The notes under the pieces: generated by a model
Told to the model about the DNA's origin: nothing
Database searches by the model: none
What the model saw: the letters and a program-made list of their open reading frames with translations, nothing else
Part shown: positions 30,263 through 43,100 of the stretch, in pieces
How positions within the stretch are numbered: position 1 is the stretch's first letter
Layout of the letters: every line of letters starts with the position of its first letter
Program-made: the position numbers and the translations under genes
Source of the DNA: Xiphophorus maculatus
Taxonomy: Eukaryota; Chordata; Actinopteri; Cyprinodontiformes; Poeciliidae
Length of the DNA stretch: 64,000 nucleotides
Reading direction: 5' to 3'
Assembly (NCBI RefSeq): GCF_002775205.1
Contig: NC_036450.1
Coordinates: 4,651,199-4,715,198, forward strand

Positions 30263-30368
30263 TTTCGGTTTGAATTTACCTGTTCATGTGTGGCTCCAGA
30301 CCGTTAGTTGGGTCTCAGTCTGTTGTTTAAATTTTCTTCTTTAACTCTTTGGATCGTTTGAACAAACT
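30263..30368 (+). promoter_or_regulatory. NLR-B promoter-proximal sequence and non-coding exon 1
   Basis: Aligned with 6454-6572 of NLR-A and ends at the AACAAACT|GTAAGT donor (30369). The I/Nimb-like LINE tail ends at 30202, only about 60 bp upstream of the point where homology with NLR-A begins. An ISRE-half-like TTTCGGTTT lies at 30263-30271. The start site is not defined. Confidence 0.6.
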
Positions 30369-31028
30369 GTAAGTTTAAATTGTTTATTTCTTGAATTTTT
30401 CATCACTTTAACTTTTTCCTGATTGTTTCTAATCTCTGACGTTTGGAGAAAAGTTTCACTTCTGATTTCAGCTGAAACTTTAATATCTCTGCTGTTTGAA
30501 GGCTAATCTACAGGATTATTAGATTATTGATGAACTGGAATCAAACAACATGATGAACAGCTGATGTTTCACTGTTTTCTTCTCCGAACTGATTTATGTT
30601 TTTATTTCCTGGTACCGAACTCGAGTCTCCACCATTAACGTCAGCAACAGTTTCCTGTTGCTTCCTTTCAGAATAAAATATTATTAAAATGGGTTTGATT
30701 CAGTCAGATGATTAAATAGTTCATCTTTAATAGAGCGAATAATCCACTTGTAGAAATTAATAATTGTGAACTATAAGACTTGTTCAGGTTGAATCAGTGA
30801 ATGTAAATGTTGCTCCATGTCTCCATCTAGTGGACTGATAGTAGAAGTGCAGCAGCTGATGGCAGCTTCCTCTGCCTCTCTGCTGTCTGACTGCATTCAC
30901 CTGACACTGATATGAAGCAGAGAAGAAGAGCCAATCAGAGGAGGAGCAGCTGATCTTTTTCCAGCTCTAATGATGTAAAGGATGATCAGAGTTGATGTGC
31001 AGATGAATGATGTGTGTTTCCTCTGCAG

Positions 31029-31160
31029 GTGAAGGTAGAAAGTGTGTGTGAGCTGATGTGAATTCAGCAGCATGGATCAGTGTGAGGACACAGAGGAGGG
31101 AGTTCCTCCCTCTAAAACCACTCTGTGTGGGGAAGATGAGAGCCAGAGCAAAGGTCAGAG
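31029..31160 (+). CDS. NLR-B exon 2 (start exon)
   Basis: 5'UTR from 31029, ATG at 31072. Encodes [20 protein letters not shown] and onward to the GTGAGG donor at 31161. Nearly identical to NLR-A exon 2. Confidence 0.9.
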
Positions 31161-34100
31161 GTGAGGTCACCATCTCTAACTGTCCACAGCCCTTTTCACA
31201 CAGCGTTCACTATATCAGGCCAGAACAGACGTGGTGATGAAGCTGCTGCTGCTCCTCTTTGCTGATTAAGTTTTAATCATCATGTTTCTGTCAGGATCCA
31301 TCAGAGACTCGAACCAGAACCAGAACCCAGCTGTGTGTCCTTTAAGAGTGACAGGTCAAAGGATGATATGATTGACTTTAAATCTCCTGGATCTCCACCA
31401 TCAGAGAGGTGAGCTGTTTCTAACTGCTGTAACTGTTCAGTTTATATCTGTTATTATGACCATCCAATATTAATTTAACACACAAACACAAAAGGCAGAA
31501 GTGAGTTTAATTTCTAGATTGATATTTGGATTGTTCTCTAAATCTAAATTTAATTTATTTTCCAGACAGAGTAATGCTGAAAGAAAAAGGCTTTTATGAA
31601 TTAATTTTGTGATTAAAGTTTCATCTCTGTGGTTCAAACATCATCCAACATAGTGGATTATTAACCATTTCCACAGTTAAGATAAATAAATATCTCATGT
31701 GGATATCTTTCAGAACCAGATGGTCTCTAACATACATAAGCTATTGGGTCATTCTCTGAATTTGGTGCATTTTGTGTCTCACAGGTTTATCTCAAATATT
31801 TTATTCATTTATTTATTTGAGTTTATTTGATAGGGACAGACACACATCGACATAAACAAACTGAACAAAACAGCAGTCCCATGTTTGCGTCATAGCGCTA
31901 TAGCAACAGCTAATTCACAGCACTTGTCCCTAGATGGGCTTTTAAAAAGTACCTCTAAAGTTAAAATGATGATCATTTAAAATAGCACAGCTTGATGTTG
32001 ACGACATCTACAAACAAACAGAGAAACATGAAACATCAAAAATGGGTACAGTTCTGTTTTTGACATAACCAGAGTTTAGTTTGTTTCTTGAACGTACTAA
32101 AACTGGTTACAGACTTTAAATCAACAGGAAGTGAGTTCCAAACTGCAGATCCTCTCATGGACAGAGCACTTTGAGCAAACGTGGTTCTTCGAAAGGGAAC
32201 CTTACAGTTTCCATCTGAAGCTGCTCTAGTAGATCTGCTGTTGCCCTGCAGTCTCTGTATGTAATTACTTAATGGTGTAGGTGCATATCCATTTAAACAC
32301 TTAAAAATCAATTTTAAAAGATCATAATTTATAAAATCAGGAAAGTCCAAAATGCCGAATTTAGCCAAAATGTGACAATGATGGAATCTGATTGGCTTTT
32401 GATATAAAACCTTCAAAGCCCGATTATAGAGACTTAAGATAAGATTAGATAAGATAAATCTTTATTGTCATTGTCATAAGGACAACGAAATTCAAAGGTG
32501 CCATCAGTCGGTGCACATGCCCAAAAACAAAAAATAACTGTCTCACAATTCACACACAACGCAAGACTCAACAAACAACTGGCAAAAAAATAAATAAGAA
32601 CAGAAACATTCTCACATACATCATTTATGATGATTAATGGTTGTTTTTGATTGCATTTAGTTTTGTTATTGCTATTGGGTAGAAACTGTCTCTGAGATGG
32701 TTGGTTCTTGTTCTGGTTGCTCTTTATCTTCTGCCTGAAGGCAGCAGTGTGAACAGAGAATGTCCGGGGTGAGAAGTGTCCTTTGTGATGTGTTGGCTTT
32801 TCTTAGACAGCGGTCGCTGTGCAGGTCCTCCAGTGAGGGGAGAGGGCAGCCAATGATTTGAGTACAGTTTGAGTCTGAGACCAGACAGCAGCTCCATAGG
32901 AAAACTGTGAGGATCGTTGAGTTAAGAAAACATCTCTGCACAGTGAAATGTTAAACAATTTCTAATAATTTTAAAACAGTTTATATTTGATCTAACAGTT
33001 TTGCTGATTTTGTCAACATGGCTCCTAAAATTTAACTGAGCATCCAGAATTATCCCTAAATATTTTTCTTGTGATTCTTGCTCAATAGGGTCCCCATTGA
33101 TCTGAATATTCAAGGACTGTAATGATGTTTTCTTGATTGAAATGCAAATACATTTTGTTTTCTTTGTATTGAGAGTTAAGCAAGAATCATTCAGCCATAA
33201 TGATAATCTCTGCAGGCTGTTGTGAAGTTTTTCACTGATTACAATACTGTTCTTGTCTGATGTATAAACAATAGTGTCATCAGCAAACATTTGCAAGTTA
33301 ACTTCAGGACAAATATCAGGAAGACTGTTAACATACAGACTAAAAAGGACTGGACCTAAGATAGTTCCTTGTGGAATCCCTGTTACTATTTTACAGAAGA
33401 CAGATTTACTATTATTGATGACAACACACTGTTCACGATATTTCAAATATGATTGAAACCAAGACAATGATCGTTCTGAGAAATTAAATGATGAAAGCCT
33501 TGAGATCAGTAAGTTGTGGTTCACCGTATCAAAAGCTTCTTCAAGTCCAGGAAAACTGCACCAGTGATTTGTCGCCTATCAAGTGATAGTTTAACATTTT
33601 CAAGCAGCAGATTTATAGCAGTCTCTGTAGGATGATTACGTCTGAAGCCAAACTGAAGAGGATGCAGAAGATTGTTACTTTCTAAATACAATAGTAGTTG
33701 TTCTAGAATAATTTTCTCCAGCACTTTTGACATGACCAGAACAAAACTTATTGGCCTGTAGTTACTGATTTCATGGGGACTTCCTGATTTAAAAATCGGT
33801 TTCACCAAAGCTTTTTTCCATGCATCGGGAAATTGCCCTGTTCTGATGGCAATATTAATTATGTGAGTTAAAGGTTCTACTAAAATATTGCAGTATTTCT
33901 TTTAAAAACATAGCATCTAAATTATACATATCATTTGCGTAAGAATTGCTTAAGCTATTGATAGCTTTTTGAACATCAGAGTAATGAATTTCCTTTATCT
34001 CAAACAAATCAAAACACTTTTTGGTTGGTTTTGTACCATGTACATCCATTGGAGCTGGTAGGAACTTTGATGCCAAGTCTTTAACTGATGAGAGGAAAAA

Positions 34101-37100
34101 ATCATTAAATATTGTTGCTAGCTGAGCAGGATCAGTTAGGATTTTTTCTGCTACCTTCATATTTGTAATCAGTGCGTACATTGGGGCTCAGTAAACTGTT
34201 TAACTGTTTCAGATCGTCTTACCATTCCCTCCTGCTCCTGACAAAACGTTTATGTAATATTTAGCTTTAGATTTGTACATTTCTTTAACTACTCTGTTCC
34301 TCAAACTTTTAAAAACAGCCAATCAGTGGTCCTTTTGAATTTAAAAAACAATTTTAGGGCATAGTGTCTCTTTTTCATTAACTGCCGGATGTCATCCGAT
34401 ACCCAAGGTAGCTGTATTTTTCTTCATCCCTTCATTTGAGTTTTTAAAAACTTATTCATAGTATCACAAACATTGAGAATATATGTATTACAGCAATCAT
34501 TTACCTGATGCTGGTTTAGGACGTCATCCCAATTAACCCTTGCTAATTCGGCCTCAAATTTGGGTCCATTCTTTCTTGGAATTTGTATTAAAATCTGTTT
34601 CTGTGTATTATAATGACTGACAAAACGATTTTGAGGTAATTTTCTTCCAATGAGAGTGATATTGTGGTCGGATAAGCCGCACACTAAGTTATAGGTTTTT
34701 ATGATTCGACCAGGTTTGTTTGAAAAGGTTAAATCTATTAAGGTTTGACTGTTTTTGGTGATACGAGAGGGACCATTGATTAACTGATGAAAATCTAATT
34801 TTGCTGTCAGTTCTCTATATTTTCATATAATGCAACCCACATTTTTTGACAAAAATCAAGTATTGGAAATATCCATGTGTCTTGGTAATATAACGTACAA
34901 ATATATTTTAAAATTATGTTTTGAAAGATTTGATGGGTTGTTGAAGCGTAGAGGTCAGCCAAATGAGCATGTCCCCACTGACCAATGTTAATTTTTCACT
35001 GAATATAAAACAAATTAAACTAACCAGTAACTGCAACTTATTTGTACCATTTTAAACACTTTAGGTATACTTTAATCTAAATAAAAAAATATGAGAAAAA
35101 TATATGAATTACTTATAAAATATCACTTTTTAATCATGTCCCTCCAGTTTTGTTTAACCCTGTAACAGCAGACCAATCCCTCCTTTTTATAAATAATGGT
35201 TCAGTCCAATTTCCTCAGCACCCTGGAAGTGACATCACTCAAGTTTCTTCCTGCTCACACTGTAAAGAGATTTAAGTGTTAATATAGATTCTTACCGATA
35301 TTTGATTATTTTTTATCCAAACATCGTCATTGTCAAGCTCAACCTTTCAACACCTTTAGGCATGTAAATGATAATTATTGTTGTCTGGGAAAAAGTAAAG
35401 AATGGTCTTTGAAACATATTAATTCTTGTTTTCATCATATCATATGTTGCTCCATAACCCAGCTAATGTGGACTTATGGCAACTTTTAGTAAAAATCTTC
35501 AACCCCGTTACAGTCTGGTCAACTGTTACAATGGGTTCAACCGTTACTTGATACATTGTTATGATTTTTTATAATAACAGCAAATATTAGACTAATATTT
35601 GTTGGACTGTTTGCAAAGTTTAAAGAATGATTCAAAAACATAAAAAAAACCTGATTTAATGTTAATTTTAAAGTATATTTTTCTGATTTATGAAAAGAGC
35701 TTTTACATCAAGTTGCCATATTTTACTTATCAGTCTAATTATTATAATTCAGAATCAAATAATATATACATACAATTAGTTATTTTAATCAAACGACACA
35801 GGAATGAAATTGTCCTGTTATGGGGTTGAATTTAAAGTAACCTAAGTAACAAAGAAATTCTTAATACTGTTTGGGATTTCATGAATAAGGTGGAGAGACA
35901 TATTTTCCTGGAGGTTTAAAGAGTCCTTCAATAGATGCAGTGATCAAAAACACAATTTATTGTGGTATATTTTTAAATAATCTGAGACGCCAAAATGTAC
36001 CGAATTCAGAGAATCACCCAATTACTGCTGATGAATAACAGGGACAAAAATGACCCATAATGAACTCACTTTTCAATCAAGACACAGAAACTATCATGTT
36101 GACATGACCTTTGACCCACAAACATTTAACTGCATTTTCTTCTGTTTAGCATCAGCTTAATTTTTCCAAATGAAACAGACTCATTTATTTAATCATATTA
36201 ATATTAACACAGGAACACAAAGGCAGAAGTAAATTTCTGATAGGTTTTTTCTCGACCTACATAAAAGAGAACCACAAACAACGTTTATTAGTTTTCAACC
36301 AAGCTTTTGCAAAAGGGGGAAGACACAGAAAACTGCTTCTTCAAGACGCTCATCGTGCGTTCCCACAATCTGCTGCAGCGCTTAGACTTAGACTGACTTT
36401 ATTGTCATCTTGCATGCACAGGGTGTATACAGAATGAAATTTCGTTGCATACGGCTCAGGACAATGTTTTGAGGTTCCAATGTTATGAGGTTACTCCAGA
36501 ATAAAATAAAATACAGTATAAAATATGGATATAAATATGAATATAAAATATGAAGTGCAGGACTGACAGTAAAATGGAAGTTACTTAGCTATGTATATGT
36601 GCAAGGTATGAAGTGGAGAACAGTTTTTGAGTGCAGTCCAGTTAAGAGTTCAGCAGTCTGATGGCAAGTGGGAAAAAGCTGTTTCGGAACCTGGTGGTCC
36701 TGCACCGGACGCTGCGGAACCTCTTTCCAGAGGGCAGCAGGGAGAACAGTCCATGGTGGGGGTGTGAGGGGTCACTGATGATGTTTTGGCCTCGGGACAC
36801 GCAGCGCTGGGATGAAATGTCCTGAATGGAGGGAAGGGGGCCCCGATGATCCTCTCCGCTGTCCGCACCACTCTCCTCACATTCTTCCAGTCGGAGGCGC
36901 TGCAGCCTCCACACCACACAGAGAGGCAGCTGGTCAGAATGCTCTCTATGGTGCTTCTGTAGAACGTCTTGAGGATGGGCGGGGGCAGGTGTGCTCTTCT
37001 CATCCTCCGCAGGAAATACAAGCGTTTCTGTGCCCTCTTGACCAGAGACGTGGTGTTCACAGTCCAGGTGAGGTCATTTGTGATGTGCACCCCCAGGAAT

Positions 37101-40100
37101 TTGGGGGTGACCACCTCCACAGCCGAGCTGTTGATGAGCAGTGGAGCGTGGCTGGGCCGGTTCTTCCTGAAGTCGACGATCATCTCCTTCGTCTTGTCAA
37201 CGTTCAGGATCAGGCTGTTGTCTCTGCACCAGTCCACCAGCTGCTCCACCTCCTCTCTGTAGTCCAGGTCGTTGTCGTCTCTGATGAGGCCCACCACCGT
37301 TGTGTCGTCCGCGAACTTCACGATGTGATTGGTGGCGAACCTGGGGACGCAGTCGTGTGTCATCAGAGTGAACAGCAGAGGGCTCAGGGAAGGCGTGAAT
37401 GGGATGTGGGAGAGTGATCTTAACAGAAAAGGGCTATTCTGATAACAATGATGGAGGAACACAGAAACTACATTCTACACACAGGCAGTTTCACAAGTAA
37501 GGAGTATTTCAGTAGAAAGGGAAACAGCTGCAGAAAACATGTTCAAGGTTAAGGGAAAAATCAAGTTTTGTCTTTCACACAGTTTAACAAATTCCTCCTC
37601 TCTGGGGTGAGAACACTAAACCTTTAAATGAAAAACAATTTAGTAAAACTACTAATGTAAGAGTGATAACAAAACATTATTGTACCAATTTCATTTCTAG
37701 GTTTATATTTTGATTAGTCTCTAAGTCTGATTAAACACAGATTAATGCTGAAAGAAAAAGAGGATCCCACATGGACACACACCCACATATCTCAAACCTC
37801 CTCCATGTCCACATCACCTCAGATCTAGTCATCAGGACCTGATGGATGTCCCACACTGTCCTGAAGACCTGTGTGGACAGAGCCTTCACTTCCACTGTCC
37901 CCAAGCTCTGGGAAACTGTCTCCACCAGCATCAGATCTAATGACAGTTTGGACAGTTTGAAGTCCAAGTTCAGCATCAACCTTTTAAAATGTCTTCTAGG
38001 TGATTTTGGTGTTACTGCTCTTCATCCTTGTAGTTCATCTTCCTCTTTTTAACTTCACTCCATTTTGTTCATATGATGCTCTGTTTTTCTGCTTCAAGTA
38101 CATTTAATGTGAAACTCTTGACTTTCTCTGTGAATATTGCTGGATGAATATTTCCTGACTTCCTAATTGTTCCTGGTTCCTCCACAGAGTGGACCAGCAG
38201 AGCTCAGAGGTTCCCAGTGGTCTGTCTGCCCAGCAGCATCAAACACAACTGGACTCAATATTTATGGTCTGTACATGAACAACAACTTTTCCAAACGTTC
38301 TGTTCACAGTCATCTCCATGCTGCACTTTGTAGACCAGAGGAGTGTCAGTCTGTCAAACATCCATCTGGTGTTTGGCTCCATGATTTCAGTCTGATGTTT
38401 CCTTCATCTATTATTCTATTCCAGACGTTGGAGGACAATATTGTCACTTTTCTGAAGAACGAGCTGAAGAAGATCCATAAGATTCTGAGTCCAGATGACC
38501 CAGAATGCTCAAAGAGTCAGAGAGATGATGATGAGGTGTTGGAAGGTGAGGATGAAGAGCAGAGGAGGAGCAGCAGAGAGGCAGTGATGAAGATCACACT
38601 GAACTTCCTGCGGAGGATGAAGCAGGAGGAGCTGGCTGCCCATCTGCAGAGCAGTAAGAGGATTTCTACAAAGATTTAACCTGATGGATAAATCACACAT
38701 TTACTGAAATTTGAAGAGATGGAATCACATGCAAAACATCTTGAGAATAAAATTTTATTTAGTTCTTGATTTTATTTTTTGTCTTATTTTAGAACGTCTT
38801 GCTGCAGTTTGTCAACATCAACTTAAATCTGGTCTGAAGAAGAAGTTCCAGTCTGTGTTTGAGGGGATTGCTAAAGCAGGAAGTCCAACCCTTCTGAACC
38901 AGATCTACACAGAGCTCTACATCACAGAGGGAGGGACTGGAGAGGTCAATGATGAACATGAGGTCAGACAGATTGAAACAGCATCCAGGAAACTACACAG
39001 ATCAGAAACAACAATCAGACAAGAAGACATCTTTAAAGTCCCACCTGGAAGAGATCAACCAATCAGAACAGTGATGACAAAGGGAGTGGCTGGCATTGGG
39101 AAAACAGTCTTAACACAGAAGTTCACTCTGGACTGGGCTGAAGACAAAGTCCACCAGAACATCCAGTTTATATTTCCATTTACCTTCAGAGAGCTGAATG
39201 TGCTGAAAGAGAAAAAGTTCAGCTTGGTGGAACTTGTTCATCACTTCTTTAGTGAAACCAAAGAAATCTGCAGCTTTGAACACTTCCAGGTTCTGTTCAT
39301 CTTTGATGGTCTGGATGAGAGTCGACTTCCTCTGGACTTGCACAACAAGGAGATCCTGACTGATGCTACAGAGTCCACCTCAGTGGACGTTCTGCTGACA
39401 AACCTCATCAGGGGTAAACTGCTTCCCTCTGCTCTCCTCTGGATAACCACACGACCTGCAGCAGCCAATCAGATCCCTCCTCAGTGTGTTGGCATGGTGA
39501 CAGAGGTCAGGGGGTTCAATGAACCACAGAAGGAGGAGTACTTCAGGAAGAGATTCAGAGATAAGGAGCAGGCCAGCAGGATCATCTCCCACATAAAGAC
39601 ATCACGAAGCCTCCACATCATGTGCCACATCCCAGTCTTCTGCTGGATCACTGCTACAGTTCTGGAGGATGTGTTGGAGACCAGAGAGGGAGGAGAGCTG
39701 CCCAGAACCCTGACTGAGATGTACATCCACTTCCTGGTGGTTCAGACCAAAGTGAAGAAGGTCAAGTATGATGGAGGAGCTGAAACAGATCCACACTGGA
39801 GTCCAGAGAGCAGGAAGATGATTGAGTCTCTGGGAAAACTGGCTTTTGATCAGCTGCAGAAAGGAAACCTGATCTTCTATGAATCAGACCTGACAGAGTG
39901 TGGCATCAATATCAGAGCAGCCTCAATGTACTCAGGAGTGTTCACACAGATCTTTAAAGAGGAGAGAGGTCTGTACCAGGACAAGGTGTTCTGCTTCGTC
40001 CATCTGAGTGTTCAGGAGTTTCTGGCTGCTCTTCATATTCATCTGACCTTTATCAACTCTGGTTCTGACATGATGAAAGAAACACAAAGATCTAAGAAAT

Positions 40101-43100
40101 CTTCATTACTTAATAAATCTGACCTAAACTCTCTCCATCAGAGCGCTGTTGACCAGGCCTTACAGAGTCCAAATGGACACCTGGACTTGTTCCTCCGCTT
40201 CCTCCTGGGACTTTCACTGCAGACCAATCAGAGACTCCTACAAGGTCTGCTGACAGAGACAGGAAGTAGCTCACAGACCAATCAGGAAACAGTTCAGTAC
40301 ATCAAGGAGAAGATCAATGAGAATGTGTCTGCAGAGAAAAGCATCAATCTGTTCCACTGTCTGAATGAACTGAATGATCATTTTCTAGTGGAGGAGATCC
40401 AACAGTCTCTGAGTTCAGGAAGTCTCTCCACAGATGAACTGTCTCCTGCTCAGTGGTCAGCTCTGATCTTCATCTTACTGTCATCAGGAAAAGATCTGGA
40501 TGTGTTTGACCTGAAGAAATACTCTGCTTCAGAGGAGGTTCTTCTGAGGCTGCTGCCAGTGGTTAAAGCCTCCAACAAAGTTCTGTAAGGACACAGATTG
40601 TTAATGCATTTTTTATAGATAGAAATCTGCTAATTATGAGGTAAATATTCATGTTTCAGTTTATATATTGGTGCATTGTCTCTTCATTGGGGGTGTTGCA
40701 CAAAAAAGAAACAGACTTCCTTCAGCAGCTGGACATAGTGTTATATATTAAAGCAGCAAAACGTCTCCACTGTTAAAATGGAAATTGGATTAATATAGTT
40801 AATTGTGAACATATATAATGCTATTTCCAACCTCCTTGTTACCTGTAGTTCAGTTCTTTGAGGCTGGAGGTCCAACTATAGAATGAACCAGTTCACAACA
40901 AATGCAAAGGTTGTGTAAAACAAGATAGTTCCTTCTCTGTCCAATAAGAAGATTGTTGATTTGAAAGAACATAAATTTTGAAGAACTGTTTAATAACAGA
41001 TTTTTCTCTATGTCTCCTCAGACTGAGTGGCTGTAACCTCTCAGAGAGAAGCTGTGAAGCTCTGTCCTCAGTTCTCAGCTCCCAGTCCTCCAGTCTCAGA
41101 GAACTGGACCTGAGTAACAACAACCTGCAGGATTCAGGAGTGAAGCTTCTCTCTGCTGGACTGAAGAGTCCAAACTGCAACCTGGAAACTCTCAGGTAAC
41201 TCTGGGCACTTGACAAATTGCTGCATCTTAGGTGCAAAAAGAAACATTATTACAGATCCCAGCAGTTGCTTGGCTTTCTTATTTCTTCCACATGTTACAC
41301 ATCCATCCATCCATCCATCCATCCATCCATCATCCATCCACCATCGACCAGTTCAGACCTTGGGTTCTACCTCAATGTTCTCATTTTCTCATCATGTGAT
41401 GAATTGTGTGTCTGCAGCTTATCAGGCTGTTTGGTCTCAGAGGAAGGCTGTGCTTCTCTGGCCTCAGCTCTGACCTCCAACCCCTCCCATCTGAAAGAGT
41501 TGGACCTGAGTTACAATCATCCAGGAGACTCAGGAGTGAAGCTGCTGTCGGCTGGACTGAAGGATCCACACTGGAGACTGGAAGCTCTCAGGTATGGAGG
41601 AACCTGCTGCAGGAGCAGAGAAGGTCTGATAGAGGAGGAAGAGGGAGAAATGTCTTTAGTCACTCTTGTGACTAAAGACTGTGTGTGAGTGTGATGGGTT
41701 AAATAGTTTAATAGGGACTCTGACTAAATTAATAAAAGAAGTTCAGTTAGATTTCCATGATGATCTACTGATGGCAGAAAGGACTTTAAAACAATATTTG
41801 ATGGAGCTCCTGACCAATCAGCCCCAAGAAGCAAAGATGAGAAGAAAAGTAACTCCATGTTGGTCAGATGGATGTTTAAAAGTTATGGGAGAGAAAAATA
41901 AAGAACTTTAGATTTTAAACAAAACTCACAACTTTCAGGATTTAATAAAATATAAATTACATAAAAAGTGAAGAAAACTATTCATGAGGCAAAGAAAGAA
42001 AGTGAGAATTTTAACAGTTTCATCAATTTAGTAGTTTGATCTCCTGTCACTTTGACCGGCGGAGGCTCTGCGTTTCAAGAAGGAAGTGAGGCAACAAATG
42101 TCTTTGAGGTGGATTTATTTGGGAGCTCCAAATCTTCATTACACCAGCACCCTTCTTTTTAGTGAAACAAAGAAGCTGACATTTATACCTGAGGCAAGTT
42201 CCAACACTTACACCAGGTAAAGGGGTGATCCAAAAAGAAAAGACAAACAAACACTACTTACACAAACCTAACAATAAATGATCCAACAAATATTTACATG
42301 CATGCAAATTATTAAAATTAAACTAATCTAAAGTCAATCAAAAGTAAATATAACTAAATATAAATCCTCAGAGTATTCCCCCTCTTAATGGAAGTTGGTA
42401 TGCTCCAGGAGCATTCGTCTTCCTCTCTGATCCACCTTGCTGAGACACACCCAGAAAGGCAAATACTCAATTAACTCAAATTGAACTAATCTAAATCAAA
42501 ACGAACTGACATCCCCCCCCCCCACACACACACATTCTCCGAACAGGAAAGATGGCCAGTCTCCCCACCCACAAAGAATGTTCACCAAATGTCACAATAT
42601 AACTAAACAAAGAACTAATACAAACACATTTGAACTGAAAACAACATAATATCAATAATCAACATGGGATGGAACCCGTGGTCTCCATCACATCTCCACC
42701 AGGGGGCGACATCTGGAAAATGATCCAAAGAATGAAAGGAATCAGGAGAGAATGGAAATCCCTTGTTTTCCAGAGGAAATGAAGAATTGCAGTGAATGAT
42801 GGTGAAAAAGTAGAATTGTGCTATGTGCAGTTTCTCCAGGTAATCACCGCTGGAACGTCTCATTCATGATACCCTCCTCTTCACTCCTCAGCAGGCCACT
42901 TCCTACAGTTTCCTGCAGACATGTCTCACAAAACAGAAAGATTCTAACAGTCCTCAAATATAATAGTTAGTATTTATATGGGTTATTATTTTAATTCTAT
43001 CAAGCTTGAAGCTTCTTCTTGGCCTCTGATTGCAACAGCAGGACAATCCAACATTTTAGTCTGACTTCATCTGGAAATATTTCTTTGACCCTGAATCAGT

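Larger units (their letters stand above)
31743..36022. mobile_element. unrecognised TIR element in NLR-B intron 3
   Basis: The ends 31743-31782 and 35984-36022 are inverted copies of about 39 bp (ATTGGGT.ATTCTCTGAATT...CATTTTG..TCTCA) with about four differences. Between them lies about 1.2 kb of non-coding sequence of its own plus a nested minus-strand LINE. There is no transposase frame, so it is non-autonomous. I could not settle the target duplication or superfamily. Confidence 0.6.

Noticed and set aside
36812..37417. 201-codon plus-strand frame
   Set aside because: Antisense of the Rex1-like RT on the minus strand.
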